A DNA stretch of 13,775 nucleotides from assembly GCA_050179135.1 (NCBI GenBank), contig JBFXFK010000135.1:1-13775 (forward strand). Reading direction: 5' to 3'. The stretch's first letter is position 1. Every line of letters starts with the position of its first letter. Below the pieces are notes generated by a model. That model made no database searches. It was not told the DNA's origin and saw only the letters and a list, made by a program, of their open reading frames with translations. Source of the stretch: UBA4064 sp050179135. GTDB lineage: Bacteria > Desulfobacterota > Desulfobacteria > Desulfobacterales > Desulfatirhabdiaceae. Below, in pieces: positions 1-5,435 of this stretch. Made by a program: the position numbers and the translations under genes.

Positions 1-8
1 AAAAAAAA

Positions 9-76
9 CTGCCACGAAAAACAGATGAAAGCATAATCTGGATATGCCAAGAATAGCCCGATTGGATACGCCCGGT
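9..76 (+). repeat. Direct repeat, copy 1 (transposase 5' end and upstream)
   Basis: This covers 35 bases upstream of the transposase ATG and its first 11 codons. It matches 1755-1822 at 60 of 68 positions by hand alignment without gaps. The coding part begins with 26 identical bases; most mismatches lie in the upstream part. Confidence 0.85.
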
Positions 77-911
77 CTCCTGAATCATGTCATGATCAGG
101 GGAATCGAACGTCGGAAGATTCTTACCGATGATGAAGACCGGGAGAATTTCATTGAACGGTTGGCAATGCTGTTGCCGGAAAACGGAACCCGATGCTATG
201 CATGGTCATTTCTGTCCAACCACGCCCATTTTCTGTTCAGAACCGGTCCATCCGGTATCGCCCGTTTGATGAAACGGTTGCTTACCGGATATGCCGTGTT
301 CTACAACAGAAGACACAATCGTCATGGCCAGCTTTTCCAGAACCGGTACAAATCCGCCATCTGTCAGAAAGACGATTATCTGCCGGAACTGGTTCGATTT
401 ATTCATTTGAACCCGCTGAGGGCGAAACTGGTGGGCGATCTGAAGGAACTGAGCTTTTATGCCTATTGCGGTCATCGCGCTTTGCTGGGTCACCAGAAGA
501 GGGAATGGCAGGATGTCGACTATATCCTGGCGGACAGTATCAGATCAAGGGCGACCATCGCATTTTGGGGGGACATGATTTTATAATGGAAGTGCTTGCG
601 GAATTGGAAGATCAGTTTTCCCACAAACACAAGCTCAGGGCCATGGGCTATGATTTTGGGAAAATAGTGGAAAGAACCTGCAACCTGTTTCAGATCGAAA
701 ACTATTATGTATTTGGAAAAGGGCGGCAGAAAGACCGGGTGATGGCCCGGGATCTGATCTGTTGCTGGGCAGTGGCTGAACTGGGAATGACATGGTGGAT
801 GTGGCAAGGGAGTTTGACATAACCCCTTCGGGTGTCGGTTATTCTGTTCAGCGTGGCGAAAAAATGGAAAAAAAGATAATTTTAAATCAGGAGCCGGATC
901 CGAAAAGTTGA
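44..911 (+). pseudogene. REP-associated tyrosine transposase (Y1/HUH, RAYT type), broken
   Basis: The family comprises single-strand DNA transposases of the IS200-like HUH class, often linked to REP palindromes. The ATG at 44 opens with MPRIARLDTPGLLNHVMIRG, the typical start. The HUH motif is visible as NHAHFLF (about residues 59-65), followed by HGQLFQNRYKS and LVRFIHLNPLRAKLV. The Tyr usually seen in the YIHLNP motif is Phe here. This frame stops at 584-586, but family-like sequence (KGDHRILGGHDF, then FGKGRQKDRVMARDL) continues in a second frame from about 530. The stretch normally between the DVDYIL and KGDHRILG segments is missing, so there is a deletion as well as a frame change. A second shift near 785-795 moves to a third frame, ending in PSGVGYSVQRGEK and TGA at 909-911. 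Three frames are needed to read one protein, so it is called non-functional. Family assignment is firm; inactivity is inferred. Confidence 0.85.
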
Positions 912-954
912 GTAATTGCTTTCTCCATTGAAACTAACGCCCTAAGAAATGCAT

Positions 955-970
955 GCAGTATTGATACTGC
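955..970. promoter_or_regulatory. Palindromic operator candidate upstream of the antitoxin gene
   Basis: A perfect 7-base inverted repeat, gcagtat / atactgc, is separated by 2 bases and lies 54 bases before the antitoxin ATG. Phd/YefM antitoxins typically autorepress by binding short palindromes near their promoter. The position fits this, but binding is inferred. Nothing else is recognisable in the 912-1011 gap. Confidence 0.4.
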
Positions 971-1024
971 GGAAAATGAAACCGGAAATGTTGCAATCAA
1001 TAACAGATATTGGAGGTTATCCTA

Positions 1025-1300
1025 ATGGAAAATCAATTCACCATATCCGAAGCCAAAAATAAATTTACAGCCATTATTCATTGCATTGAAAAAGGACCAT
1101 CGGTCAAGATAACCCGTCGAGGAAGGCCCGTTGCAGTACTGCTTTCGATGAAGGAATATGAAGTATTATGCCAGAATCGCATCAAATTCTGGGATGCATT
1201 GGAAGCGTTTCGAGAGAAGAATTTGGATGTTGAAATATCAAATCCAGATTTTGAAAACCTTAGGGATCGATCGTCAGGCAGAGAGGTTAACCTGAGATGA
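1025..1300 (+). CDS. Type II antitoxin, Phd/YefM family
   Basis: A 91-aa DNA-binding antitoxin that would neutralise the PIN toxin encoded immediately downstream. The N-terminus has the family pattern: FTISEAKNKFTAII, then VKITRRGRPVAVLLSMKEYE, forming the Phd/YefM dimerisation and DNA-binding fold (residues 1-50). The tail, rich in charged residues (ALEAFREKNLDVEI), would wrap the toxin. The ATG at 1025 is preferred over an in-frame TTG at 1010 because ggagg at 1012-1016 lies 8 bases upstream and would fall inside the longer version. The stop overlaps the toxin start as ATGA (1297-1300), indicating translational coupling. A palindrome upstream may be its operator. The gene looks intact although its toxin is interrupted. 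Confidence 0.88.
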   Translation: MENQFTISEAKNKFTAIIHCIEKGPSVKITRRGRPVAVLLSMKEYEVLCQNRIKFWDALEAFREKNLDVEISNPDFENLRDRSSGREVNLR

Positions 1301-1713
1301 TCAGATATCTATTGGATACGAACGTTCTTTCCGAAGCAATAAAAACAGTGCCAAATCATGGTGTCATGCGAAAGTTGAAGGCTCATCAATAAGAGGTTGC
1401 AACGGCATCGCCGGTGTGGCATGAACTGCAATTTGGTTGCTGGCGTTTGCCGGTTTCCAGAAAACGTTCACTGATTGAAAAGTATCTTTCAGACGTTATC
1501 AAATCCAGTTTGGTAATCCTCCCTTATGACGCTACTGCGGCCGATTGGCATGCTGAACAACGTGCACGGCTCACCAATTCCGGAAGGCCTCCATCGTTTG
1601 TTGACGGTCAAATTGCGGCTATCGCAATTGTTAATAAACTGATTCTTGTAACGAGAAACACATCCGATTATGACGGGTTTTCAGAGCTAAGCATCCAAAA
1701 TTGGCATGTGTGA
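1297..1713 (+). pseudogene. PIN-domain (VapC-like) toxin with premature stop
   Basis: PIN-domain toxins are Mg-dependent ribonucleases with an acidic active site. Reading from the ATG at 1297, which overlaps the antitoxin stop, gives MIRYLLDTNVLSEAIK with the first catalytic Asp in LLDTN. A TAA at 1390-1392 then ends the frame after 31 codons. The same frame continues as a recognisable PIN domain: ASPVWHELQFG (conserved Glu), FVDGQIAAIAI and LVTRNTSDYDGF (conserved Asp residues), ending at 1713. The full reading would be 138 aa, normal for the family. Because the frame is the same on both sides, one base substitution could explain the stop. Internal re-initiation would lack the first catalytic Asp, so the toxin is probably dead. 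A sequencing error at this codon is the main alternative. Confidence 0.85.
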
Positions 1714-1754
1714 ACCGTGTGGAGTTAGGCACGTTCCTTAAAAACAAAAATAAC

Positions 1755-1822
1755 CTGACACGAAAGACATATGAAAGCATGATTTGAATATGCCAAGAAT
1801 AGCCCGATTGGATACAGCCGGT
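1755..1822 (+). repeat. Direct repeat, copy 2: transposase 5' remnant
   Basis: The second copy of the segment at 9-76 has an ATG at 1790 and encodes MPRIARLDTAG before similarity stops abruptly at 1822. Reading on in the same frame gives FGGILTYELQF and then TGA at 1856-1858, with no transposase similarity. It is a truncated relic of a related transposase gene, not a functional gene. Confidence 0.85.
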
Positions 1823-1854
1823 TTTGGCGGCATCCTCACTTATGAACTTCAGTT

Positions 1855-2184
1855 TTGAAAACCGGGATGGTCGGTCCATCCGACTTACGACAACGCCATA
1901 TCGTCAACCCGCCGATTGCCGCCATCCCGACCCGGCTATCTGCAAAACGGCACTGCAACCGCCTGATGGCTTTTCCGCGTAATCCTGCCGGTAGGACCGT
2001 TTTTGACGGATTGAATCCCGGAACTGTGATGGAGGCGCTCCGGAAATCCGCTTCTGAAGGAAAGGTGATAGGCGGATCATTTTGTCTGACAGAGGGGATG
2101 TTTCAATCCCAACTCCCGGAAACATCCACAGAATCTCTGATTACAGTCGAAGGATATCCGGGAGTTCAGAAACATGAATTGTGA
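1855..2184 (+). CDS. ORF of doubtful coding status
   Basis: A 109-codon open frame from a TTG start, ending 12 bases before the next gene. I recognise no family. The composition is unusual (many Arg, Pro and Ser, few hydrophobic runs). It begins just after the transposase relic, and there is no good ribosome binding site before the TTG. Its TGA at 2182-2184 sits just ahead of the next gene's Shine-Dalgarno, which is mildly in favour of a real gene. It may be the end of a decayed gene whose start was lost at the relic boundary. Confidence 0.2.
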   Translation: MKTGMVGPSDLRQRHIVNPPIAAIPTRLSAKRHCNRLMAFPRNPAGRTVFDGLNPGTVMEALRKSASEGKVIGGSFCLTEGMFQSQLPETSTESLITVEGYPGVQKHEL

Positions 2185-2196
2185 CTGGAGGTCGCA

Positions 2197-2724
2197 ATGG
2201 GAATACCGGCAAATCGGAATGATTATGTCTATTGGGAAGATGAATACAAACTGGCGTTTGATGACCTTTCAGCAGAACAGCGGCAATTCCTGGTGAAGCT
2301 GAACAACCGGCTGTCTGAAATCGAAAAGGGTATCAGAGAGGAGGGTCAGGCCCTGATCGACCAATTGAAAAAAAGAATCAGGGACTCCGACGACTGGCTG
2401 GAAGATTTTGAAATCGAGGGCAGGGTGCTGTTTTTCATAAGGAAAGACGACCCTTATTATGACGACGAAGGCGACAATTTACTGATCGAATTGAAAGCCG
2501 TTCCTGTTCCGACAGTACTCAAAAATAAGGAATGGGGAATTGCAGATGGTCATGATCACAATACACTTCAAAGCCTGGTCAAAAGTAACGTCAAAGATGA
2601 GATCCATTGTTATCTTTACCATTCACTGTATGACCATACGGATTTGGGATGGATCAATATTTTGAGAATTGGCTCCGTATGGATTGAGCTTGAAGTGGCA
2701 TATCAGAAATTTGTTGATATTTGA
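2197..2724 (+). CDS. Hypothetical protein, 175 aa
   Basis: The start is well supported: ggagg at 2187-2191 is 5 bases before the ATG. The protein is soluble and acidic, with no signal peptide or membrane segment. Residues 24-62 look helical and charged (LSAEQRQFLVKLNNRLSEIE). An acidic patch KDDPYYDDEGDN follows at 83-94. The C-terminal block IHCYLYHSLYDHTDLGW (136-152), followed by ILRIGSVWIELEVAYQ, resembles recurring uncharacterised bacterial proteins ending in a H-LYDH-W-IG-W-YQ pattern. I cannot name a family or function with confidence. It sits among toxin-antitoxin and nuclease relics, so an accessory role is likely. Confidence 0.7.
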   Translation: MGIPANRNDYVYWEDEYKLAFDDLSAEQRQFLVKLNNRLSEIEKGIREEGQALIDQLKKRIRDSDDWLEDFEIEGRVLFFIRKDDPYYDDEGDNLLIELKAVPVPTVLKNKEWGIADGHDHNTLQSLVKSNVKDEIHCYLYHSLYDHTDLGWINILRIGSVWIELEVAYQKFVDI

Positions 2725-2734
2725 TTGCTTTTGC

Positions 2735-3255
2735 TCAGCGAAAAGAGGGGTAGGTCAGGTTGGATGGTTGTTTGGCCTGCCTGATTGAGAAGGGGCATAG
2801 GCACAAATGCACAAAAACTGCCGGCTCCGGCGTGGTCCCACAGCCAATTCTGCTGTAATACTTGAACTCGATCACCATGCGGATCCCGGCTAAAAATTCG
2901 TTGTCTTTGCCCACAAATTCCAGATCGCTCCGGCCTTTTAAACAAAATCGTTCCAGGTTCCAGGTAGACCACGGAGACAGATTACGGCTGCACAACTCGT
3001 AAAAGGCGGTTCTGTAAAAGTTTTCATTCACCTGCTGGAACACCGTTTCCGGCAACTGCGAGACATATTCATTCCAGTATCCCCGAACGGGGTTGATAGA
3101 TTCAGGTCGTTTACAAATCGCTGCATCATATCCGCATACCGGGTCGATGTTATCCCCATGAAGCCGTCCGGGTGATGACATTCTGATTGACTATACACAT
3201 AAAAGGTATATTGTAAAGATATGGCTTTTGATTCTTTATGGGAAGTCACTGACAA
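2735..3255 (-). pseudogene. Truncated PD-(D/E)XK nuclease-like protein (C-terminal part of an AAA-ATPase/DUF1703-type family)
   Basis: Read on the minus strand, the strongest block is the frame running from 3181 to 2735. It shows NENFYRTAFYELCSR, SPWSTWNLERF, then GRSDLEFV and VIEFKYYS, which is the D...ExK core of PD-(D/E)XK nucleases. Members I recall carry an N-terminal ATPase domain and continue well past the EFKYYS motif. Here the ATPase is absent, and the sequence after EFKYYS turns non-homologous before the stop at 2735. A second frame (from 3255) holds what may be the preceding stretch, DGFMGITSTRYADMMQRFVN, so a frameshift near 3090-3130 is likely. I read this as a remnant lacking both ends. 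A short stand-alone nuclease is possible but less likely. Confidence 0.6.
3187..3214 (+). promoter_or_regulatory. Possible promoter for the XRE-type regulator
   Basis: TTGACT (3187-3192) is followed after 16 bases by TATTGT (3209-3214); an overlapping TATATT at 3207-3212 is closer to consensus but leaves only 14 bases. It lies about 70 bases before the regulator ATG, in the space between divergently oriented coding regions. This is a weak consensus match. Confidence 0.3.
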
Positions 3256-3281
3256 AAAGATTAAATTGGTTGAGGTGAACT

Positions 3282-3632
3282 ATGCTGGAACACACGAAAA
3301 AACACCCTGCTGAAATCACGCTGACCTTTATCGGGCCGGATGATATGAAGAAACGGGCTATCGAGTTTATGCAGTCCATCGGCTTTACCGGTGTTGATGG
3401 CGGTCTTCCCTGGCGGCTGGCATTCCCTGAATTTTCCGACAATGAAAAGGGAACCATCCTGAAAGGGGCGCGACTACGGGAAGACATGACCCAAAAGCAG
3501 TTAAGCGAAAAAACCGGAATACCGCAACGTCATATTTCTGAAATGGAAACCGGCAAGCGGCAAGTTGGCCGAAAACGGGCTGAAATTCTGGCCGATGCGC
3601 TTCACGTTTCGGATTATCGGATTTTTCTGTGA
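3282..3632 (+). CDS. XRE-family helix-turn-helix protein (orphan antitoxin-like)
   Basis: A 116-aa DNA-binding protein. The C-terminal half (about 57-112) is a clear lambda-repressor-type HTH: ILKGARLREDMTQKQLSEKT, then GIPQRHISEMETGKR, with the recognition helix near 81-90. The N-terminal 50 residues (EITLTFIG..., FTGVDGGLPWRLAFPEF) are not a family I can name. The layout resembles HigA-like antitoxins or small repressors. gaggtg at 3271-3276 supports the ATG at 3282. No toxin gene is visible on either side: upstream is a nuclease relic on the other strand, and downstream is a DUF29 gene. It may therefore be an orphan antitoxin or a stand-alone regulator. Confidence 0.8.
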   Translation: MLEHTKKHPAEITLTFIGPDDMKKRAIEFMQSIGFTGVDGGLPWRLAFPEFSDNEKGTILKGARLREDMTQKQLSEKTGIPQRHISEMETGKRQVGRKRAEILADALHVSDYRIFL

Positions 3633-3743
3633 ATACTATACCATTCTATCCGGCGGTTAAATTATGGCTGTCGGTTGCCAGTGAAAAAGATACAGCGCCG
3701 GCATCGTCATCAGTGGCGGCATTCGGTTAAAAGAGGTGGAATC

Positions 3744-4178
3744 ATGAGTAATTTATATGATCAGGATTTTTATCAGTGGACAATCGAACAGGCAAACCTG
3801 TTAAAGGCCGGGGCCTTGAGTCAGTTAGATATTGATAATCTGATTGAGGAAGTGGAATCAATGGGCAAAAGCCAGAAAAAAGAATTGATCAGCCGTTTGA
3901 CGGTACTAATTGCACATTTTTTGAAATGGGATTATCAACCGGAACGAAGAGGCCGAAGCTGGGAACTGACTATTAAAGCACAACGTGTGCAGATCAAACG
4001 GCACATTATAAGCAATCCATCCTTGAAATCATTTTTTGATGAAGCTGTTTTTCAGGCTTACGAGCTGGCGGTTCTTTACGCTGCTGCTGAAACCGGGCTA
4101 TCTGAATCCGCCTTTCCGGAATCCTGTCCATACACCATAGAGCAGATCATGGGAGAATATGGACTTTCAGAAAAATAA
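3744..4178 (+). CDS. DUF29 family protein, copy 1
   Basis: A 144-aa protein of the DUF29 family, which has no established function. Hallmarks in order: LYDQDFYQWTIEQANLLKAG, LDIDNLIEEVESMG, LIAHFLKWDYQPERRGRSW, and near the end FPESCPYTIEQIMGE. It is probably all-helical and cytoplasmic. The ATG at 3744 is preferred to an in-frame start 23 codons upstream, because aagaggtgg (3731-3739) is well placed and the family starts here. The last residues (YGLSEK) and the stop come from a palindromic element absent from copy 2. A close paralogue follows at 4331, clearly by tandem duplication. Confidence 0.88.
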   Translation: MSNLYDQDFYQWTIEQANLLKAGALSQLDIDNLIEEVESMGKSQKKELISRLTVLIAHFLKWDYQPERRGRSWELTIKAQRVQIKRHIISNPSLKSFFDEAVFQAYELAVLYAAAETGLSESAFPESCPYTIEQIMGEYGLSEK

Positions 4179-4265
4179 TTTCGCGTGCGTTATCGGTCGG
4201 GGATGGCCGAGAAAAGGTCTATCCCCTCACTGCTGCGTTGCGAAATTACTTTTCTGAAAGTCTAT
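4159..4265. mobile_element. MITE-like palindromic element, 107 bp
   Basis: Terminal arms 4159-4184 and 4240-4265 are 26-base inverted repeats with only 2 mismatches. An inner inverted pair, ggggat (4199-4204) and atcccc (4221-4226), would continue the fold. Comparison with DUF29 copy 2 shows a clean boundary. Both copies share the segment up to the IMGE codons, and both resume with near-identical bases (attcac-gtttggggatagtccg), with this element only in copy 1. No ORF lies inside. This fits a non-autonomous element or a structured repeat; a TA dinucleotide lies at both edges, but a target duplication is not clear. Confidence 0.65.
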
Positions 4266-4267
4266 TG

Positions 4268-4290
4268 ATTCACAGTTTGGGGATAGTCCG
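4268..4290 (+). repeat. Post-DUF29 direct repeat, copy 1
   Basis: A 23-base stretch of the form attcac-gtttggggatagtccg downstream of the first DUF29 gene. It recurs at 4749-4771 with one difference, showing that the duplication unit included DNA beyond the stop codon. Confidence 0.8.
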
Positions 4291-4330
4291 GGCGTCATGA
4301 ACCTAAATGACAAATAAAAGAGGTGGGTGC

Positions 4331-4747
4331 ATGAACAATTTATACGAACAGGATTTTTATCAGTGGACAATCCAACAGGCAAACCTGTTAAAGGCCGGGG
4401 CGCTGAGTCAGCTTGACATTGGAAATCTTATCGAGGAAGTGGAGAGTATGGGCAGATCGGAAAAGCGTGAGCTGGTAAACCGGCTTACGGTATTGATAAC
4501 CCATCTTCTGAAATGGGATTGTCAACCGGAACGAAGGGGGCGAAGCTGGGAATTGACGATCAGGGAACAGCGTTTGCGGCTTTCAAAACATTTGAAAAAC
4601 AATCCCTCACTCAAACCGGTGTTGGAGGAATGTATTGCAGATGCCTTTGAATTGGCTGTTGTTAAAACCATGAAGGAAACCGGTTTTTCTGAACCCACCT
4701 TTCCGGAATCCTGTCCATACACCATAGAGCAGATCATGGGTGAATAA
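4331..4747 (+). CDS. DUF29 family protein, copy 2
   Basis: A 138-aa paralogue of the preceding gene with the same motif order: LYEQDFYQWTIQQANLLKAG, LDIGNLIEEVESMG, LITHLLKWDCQPERRGRSW, FPESCPYTIEQIMGE. Similarity is high at DNA level at both ends (for example the QANLLKAGA and CPYTIEQIMGE codons) and lower in the middle, as expected after a not very recent duplication. gaggtggg at 4320-4327 precedes the ATG at 4331. It ends directly after IMGE, which is probably the ancestral terminus. Function is unknown. Confidence 0.88.
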   Translation: MNNLYEQDFYQWTIQQANLLKAGALSQLDIGNLIEEVESMGRSEKRELVNRLTVLITHLLKWDCQPERRGRSWELTIREQRLRLSKHLKNNPSLKPVLEECIADAFELAVVKTMKETGFSEPTFPESCPYTIEQIMGE

Positions 4748-4748
4748 A

Positions 4749-4771
4749 TTCACCGTTTGGGGATAGTCCGT
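4749..4771 (+). repeat. Post-DUF29 direct repeat, copy 2
   Basis: This is the second copy of the 23-base stretch at 4268-4290, immediately after the second DUF29 stop. Sequence from 4772 to the tRNA terminator shows no recognisable gene. Confidence 0.8.
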
Positions 4772-4864
4772 AAGGAAATTTTGGAAGCCATACACTCAGG
4801 AAGACCTGGAGGTTTTCACCAACGGGTTACATTCAAAAACAGAAATCCCAACATTGATGGAACG

Positions 4865-4898
4865 AAAAAAGGCTTATCGTTATTAGCGATAAGCCTTT
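4865..4898 (-). terminator. Rho-independent terminator of tRNA-Lys
   Basis: On the minus strand a 12-bp perfect stem (4887-4898 pairing with 4868-4879, 7-base loop) is followed by a run of T (plus-strand aaaaaa, 4865-4870). It begins 8 bases after the encoded CCA end of the tRNA, so it terminates that transcript. Confidence 0.88.
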
Positions 4899-4906
4899 GA
4901 TTTTAT

Positions 4907-4983
4907 TGGTGGGCCGTCCGCGAATCGAACGCGGAACCTACTGATTAAGAGTCAGGTGCTCTGCCTAATTGAGCTAACGGCCC
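4907..4983 (-). tRNA. tRNA-Lys (anticodon CTT)
   Basis: On the minus strand the 7-bp acceptor stem GGGCCGT / ACGGCCC (4977-4983 and 4911-4917) is followed by discriminator A and an encoded CCA (4907-4909). The D arm reads GCTCAATTAGGCAGAGC. The anticodon loop CTCTTAA carries CTT, which reads the lysine codon AAG. The T arm contains GTTCGATTC within a CCGCG/CGCGG stem. The first anticodon-stem pair (27-43) is C-T, a mismatch at a position that is also weak in other tRNA-Lys. The gene has its own promoter and terminator. Confidence 0.95.
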
Positions 4984-5010
4984 CTATGGATAACCAAAAT
5001 ACGGTGTCTG

Positions 5011-5037
5011 ATTATCAACAAAATTGATGATTGTCAA
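5011..5037 (-). promoter_or_regulatory. Promoter of tRNA-Lys
   Basis: On the minus strand a perfect TTGACA (5032-5037) is separated by 15 bases from GATAAT (5011-5016, 5 of 6 to consensus). Transcription would start about 20 bases before the tRNA 5' end. The short spacer is the only weak point. Confidence 0.55.
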
Positions 5038-5188
5038 TTCATTATTGAGTTGATCAGAAATTCTGATAATGACAGAAACTGGCTGAACGTTGAAAAGTAT
5101 TACTTTGCCGAGAACATGCTCGTGCCGCCATTTTGAATCAGAGAGCGATCCCGGAGGAGTTGGTTCCAAATTCATCCAAGGTGAAGGT

Positions 5189-5221
5189 CTGGCGTGTCAA
5201 AACAACATTTTGACACGCCAG
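5189..5221. repeat. 14-bp perfect hairpin between tRNA-Lys and the hydantoinase gene
   Basis: Arms 5189-5202 (ctggcgtgtcaaaa) and 5208-5221 are exact inverted repeats around a 5-base loop. There is no T-run after the stem on either strand; the A/T run lies inside the stem, next to the loop. It could act as an operator, transcript stabiliser or attenuator rather than a classical terminator. The rest of the 4984-5435 gap shows no convincing gene. Confidence 0.6.
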
Positions 5222-5320
5222 TGGACCAAATTGGAATGAAGCCCATCACGGACAATAACAGCGTTATTTTATTTCCGGCTGGATATCAAAATGAGAATTG
5301 CCGGATTCAGTTTCATCTTA

Positions 5321-5347
5321 TTGACAAAGACGGGGGATATGGATTAT
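5321..5347 (+). promoter_or_regulatory. Possible promoter of the hydantoinase gene series
   Basis: A perfect TTGACA (5321-5326) is followed after 15 bases by GATTAT (5342-5347, 4 of 6). It lies about 90 bases before the first ATG of the series. The -10 match is poor, so this is tentative. Confidence 0.3.
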
Positions 5348-5435
5348 GGGTACGGTAAATGGTGTATTTCAAATGCGTGAAGTCACAGCCTGTTGAGCCA
5401 AATTGTAACATTTCCCAGACCATCAGGAACAGACC

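Noticed and set aside
193..822. Open frame of 209 codons overlapping the transposase
   Set aside because: Its second half is the frame-shifted continuation of the transposase, and its first half is out-of-frame sequence over the HUH domain. It is not a separate gene.
1390..1392. Stop-codon recoding in the PIN toxin, considered because selB is in the window
   Set aside because: The codon is TAA, not TGA, so selenocysteine insertion does not apply, and no recoding signal is apparent.
3221..3313. 30-codon frame (MAFDSLWEVTDKK...) upstream of and overlapping the XRE-type regulator
   Set aside because: No good ribosome binding site and no family pattern; too short to support as a leader peptide or toxin.
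3744..4771. Repeated segments considered as a CRISPR or tandem-repeat array
   Set aside because: The repeats are two gene-length paralogues and a 23-base tag, without regular spacers.
4772..4864. Short open stretch (KEILEAIHSGRPGG...) after the second DUF29 gene
   Set aside because: No supported start or family match; at most an unrecognisable relic.
4984..5175. 63-codon minus-strand frame upstream of tRNA-Lys
   Set aside because: It covers the tRNA promoter, has no clear ribosome binding site and resembles no family.
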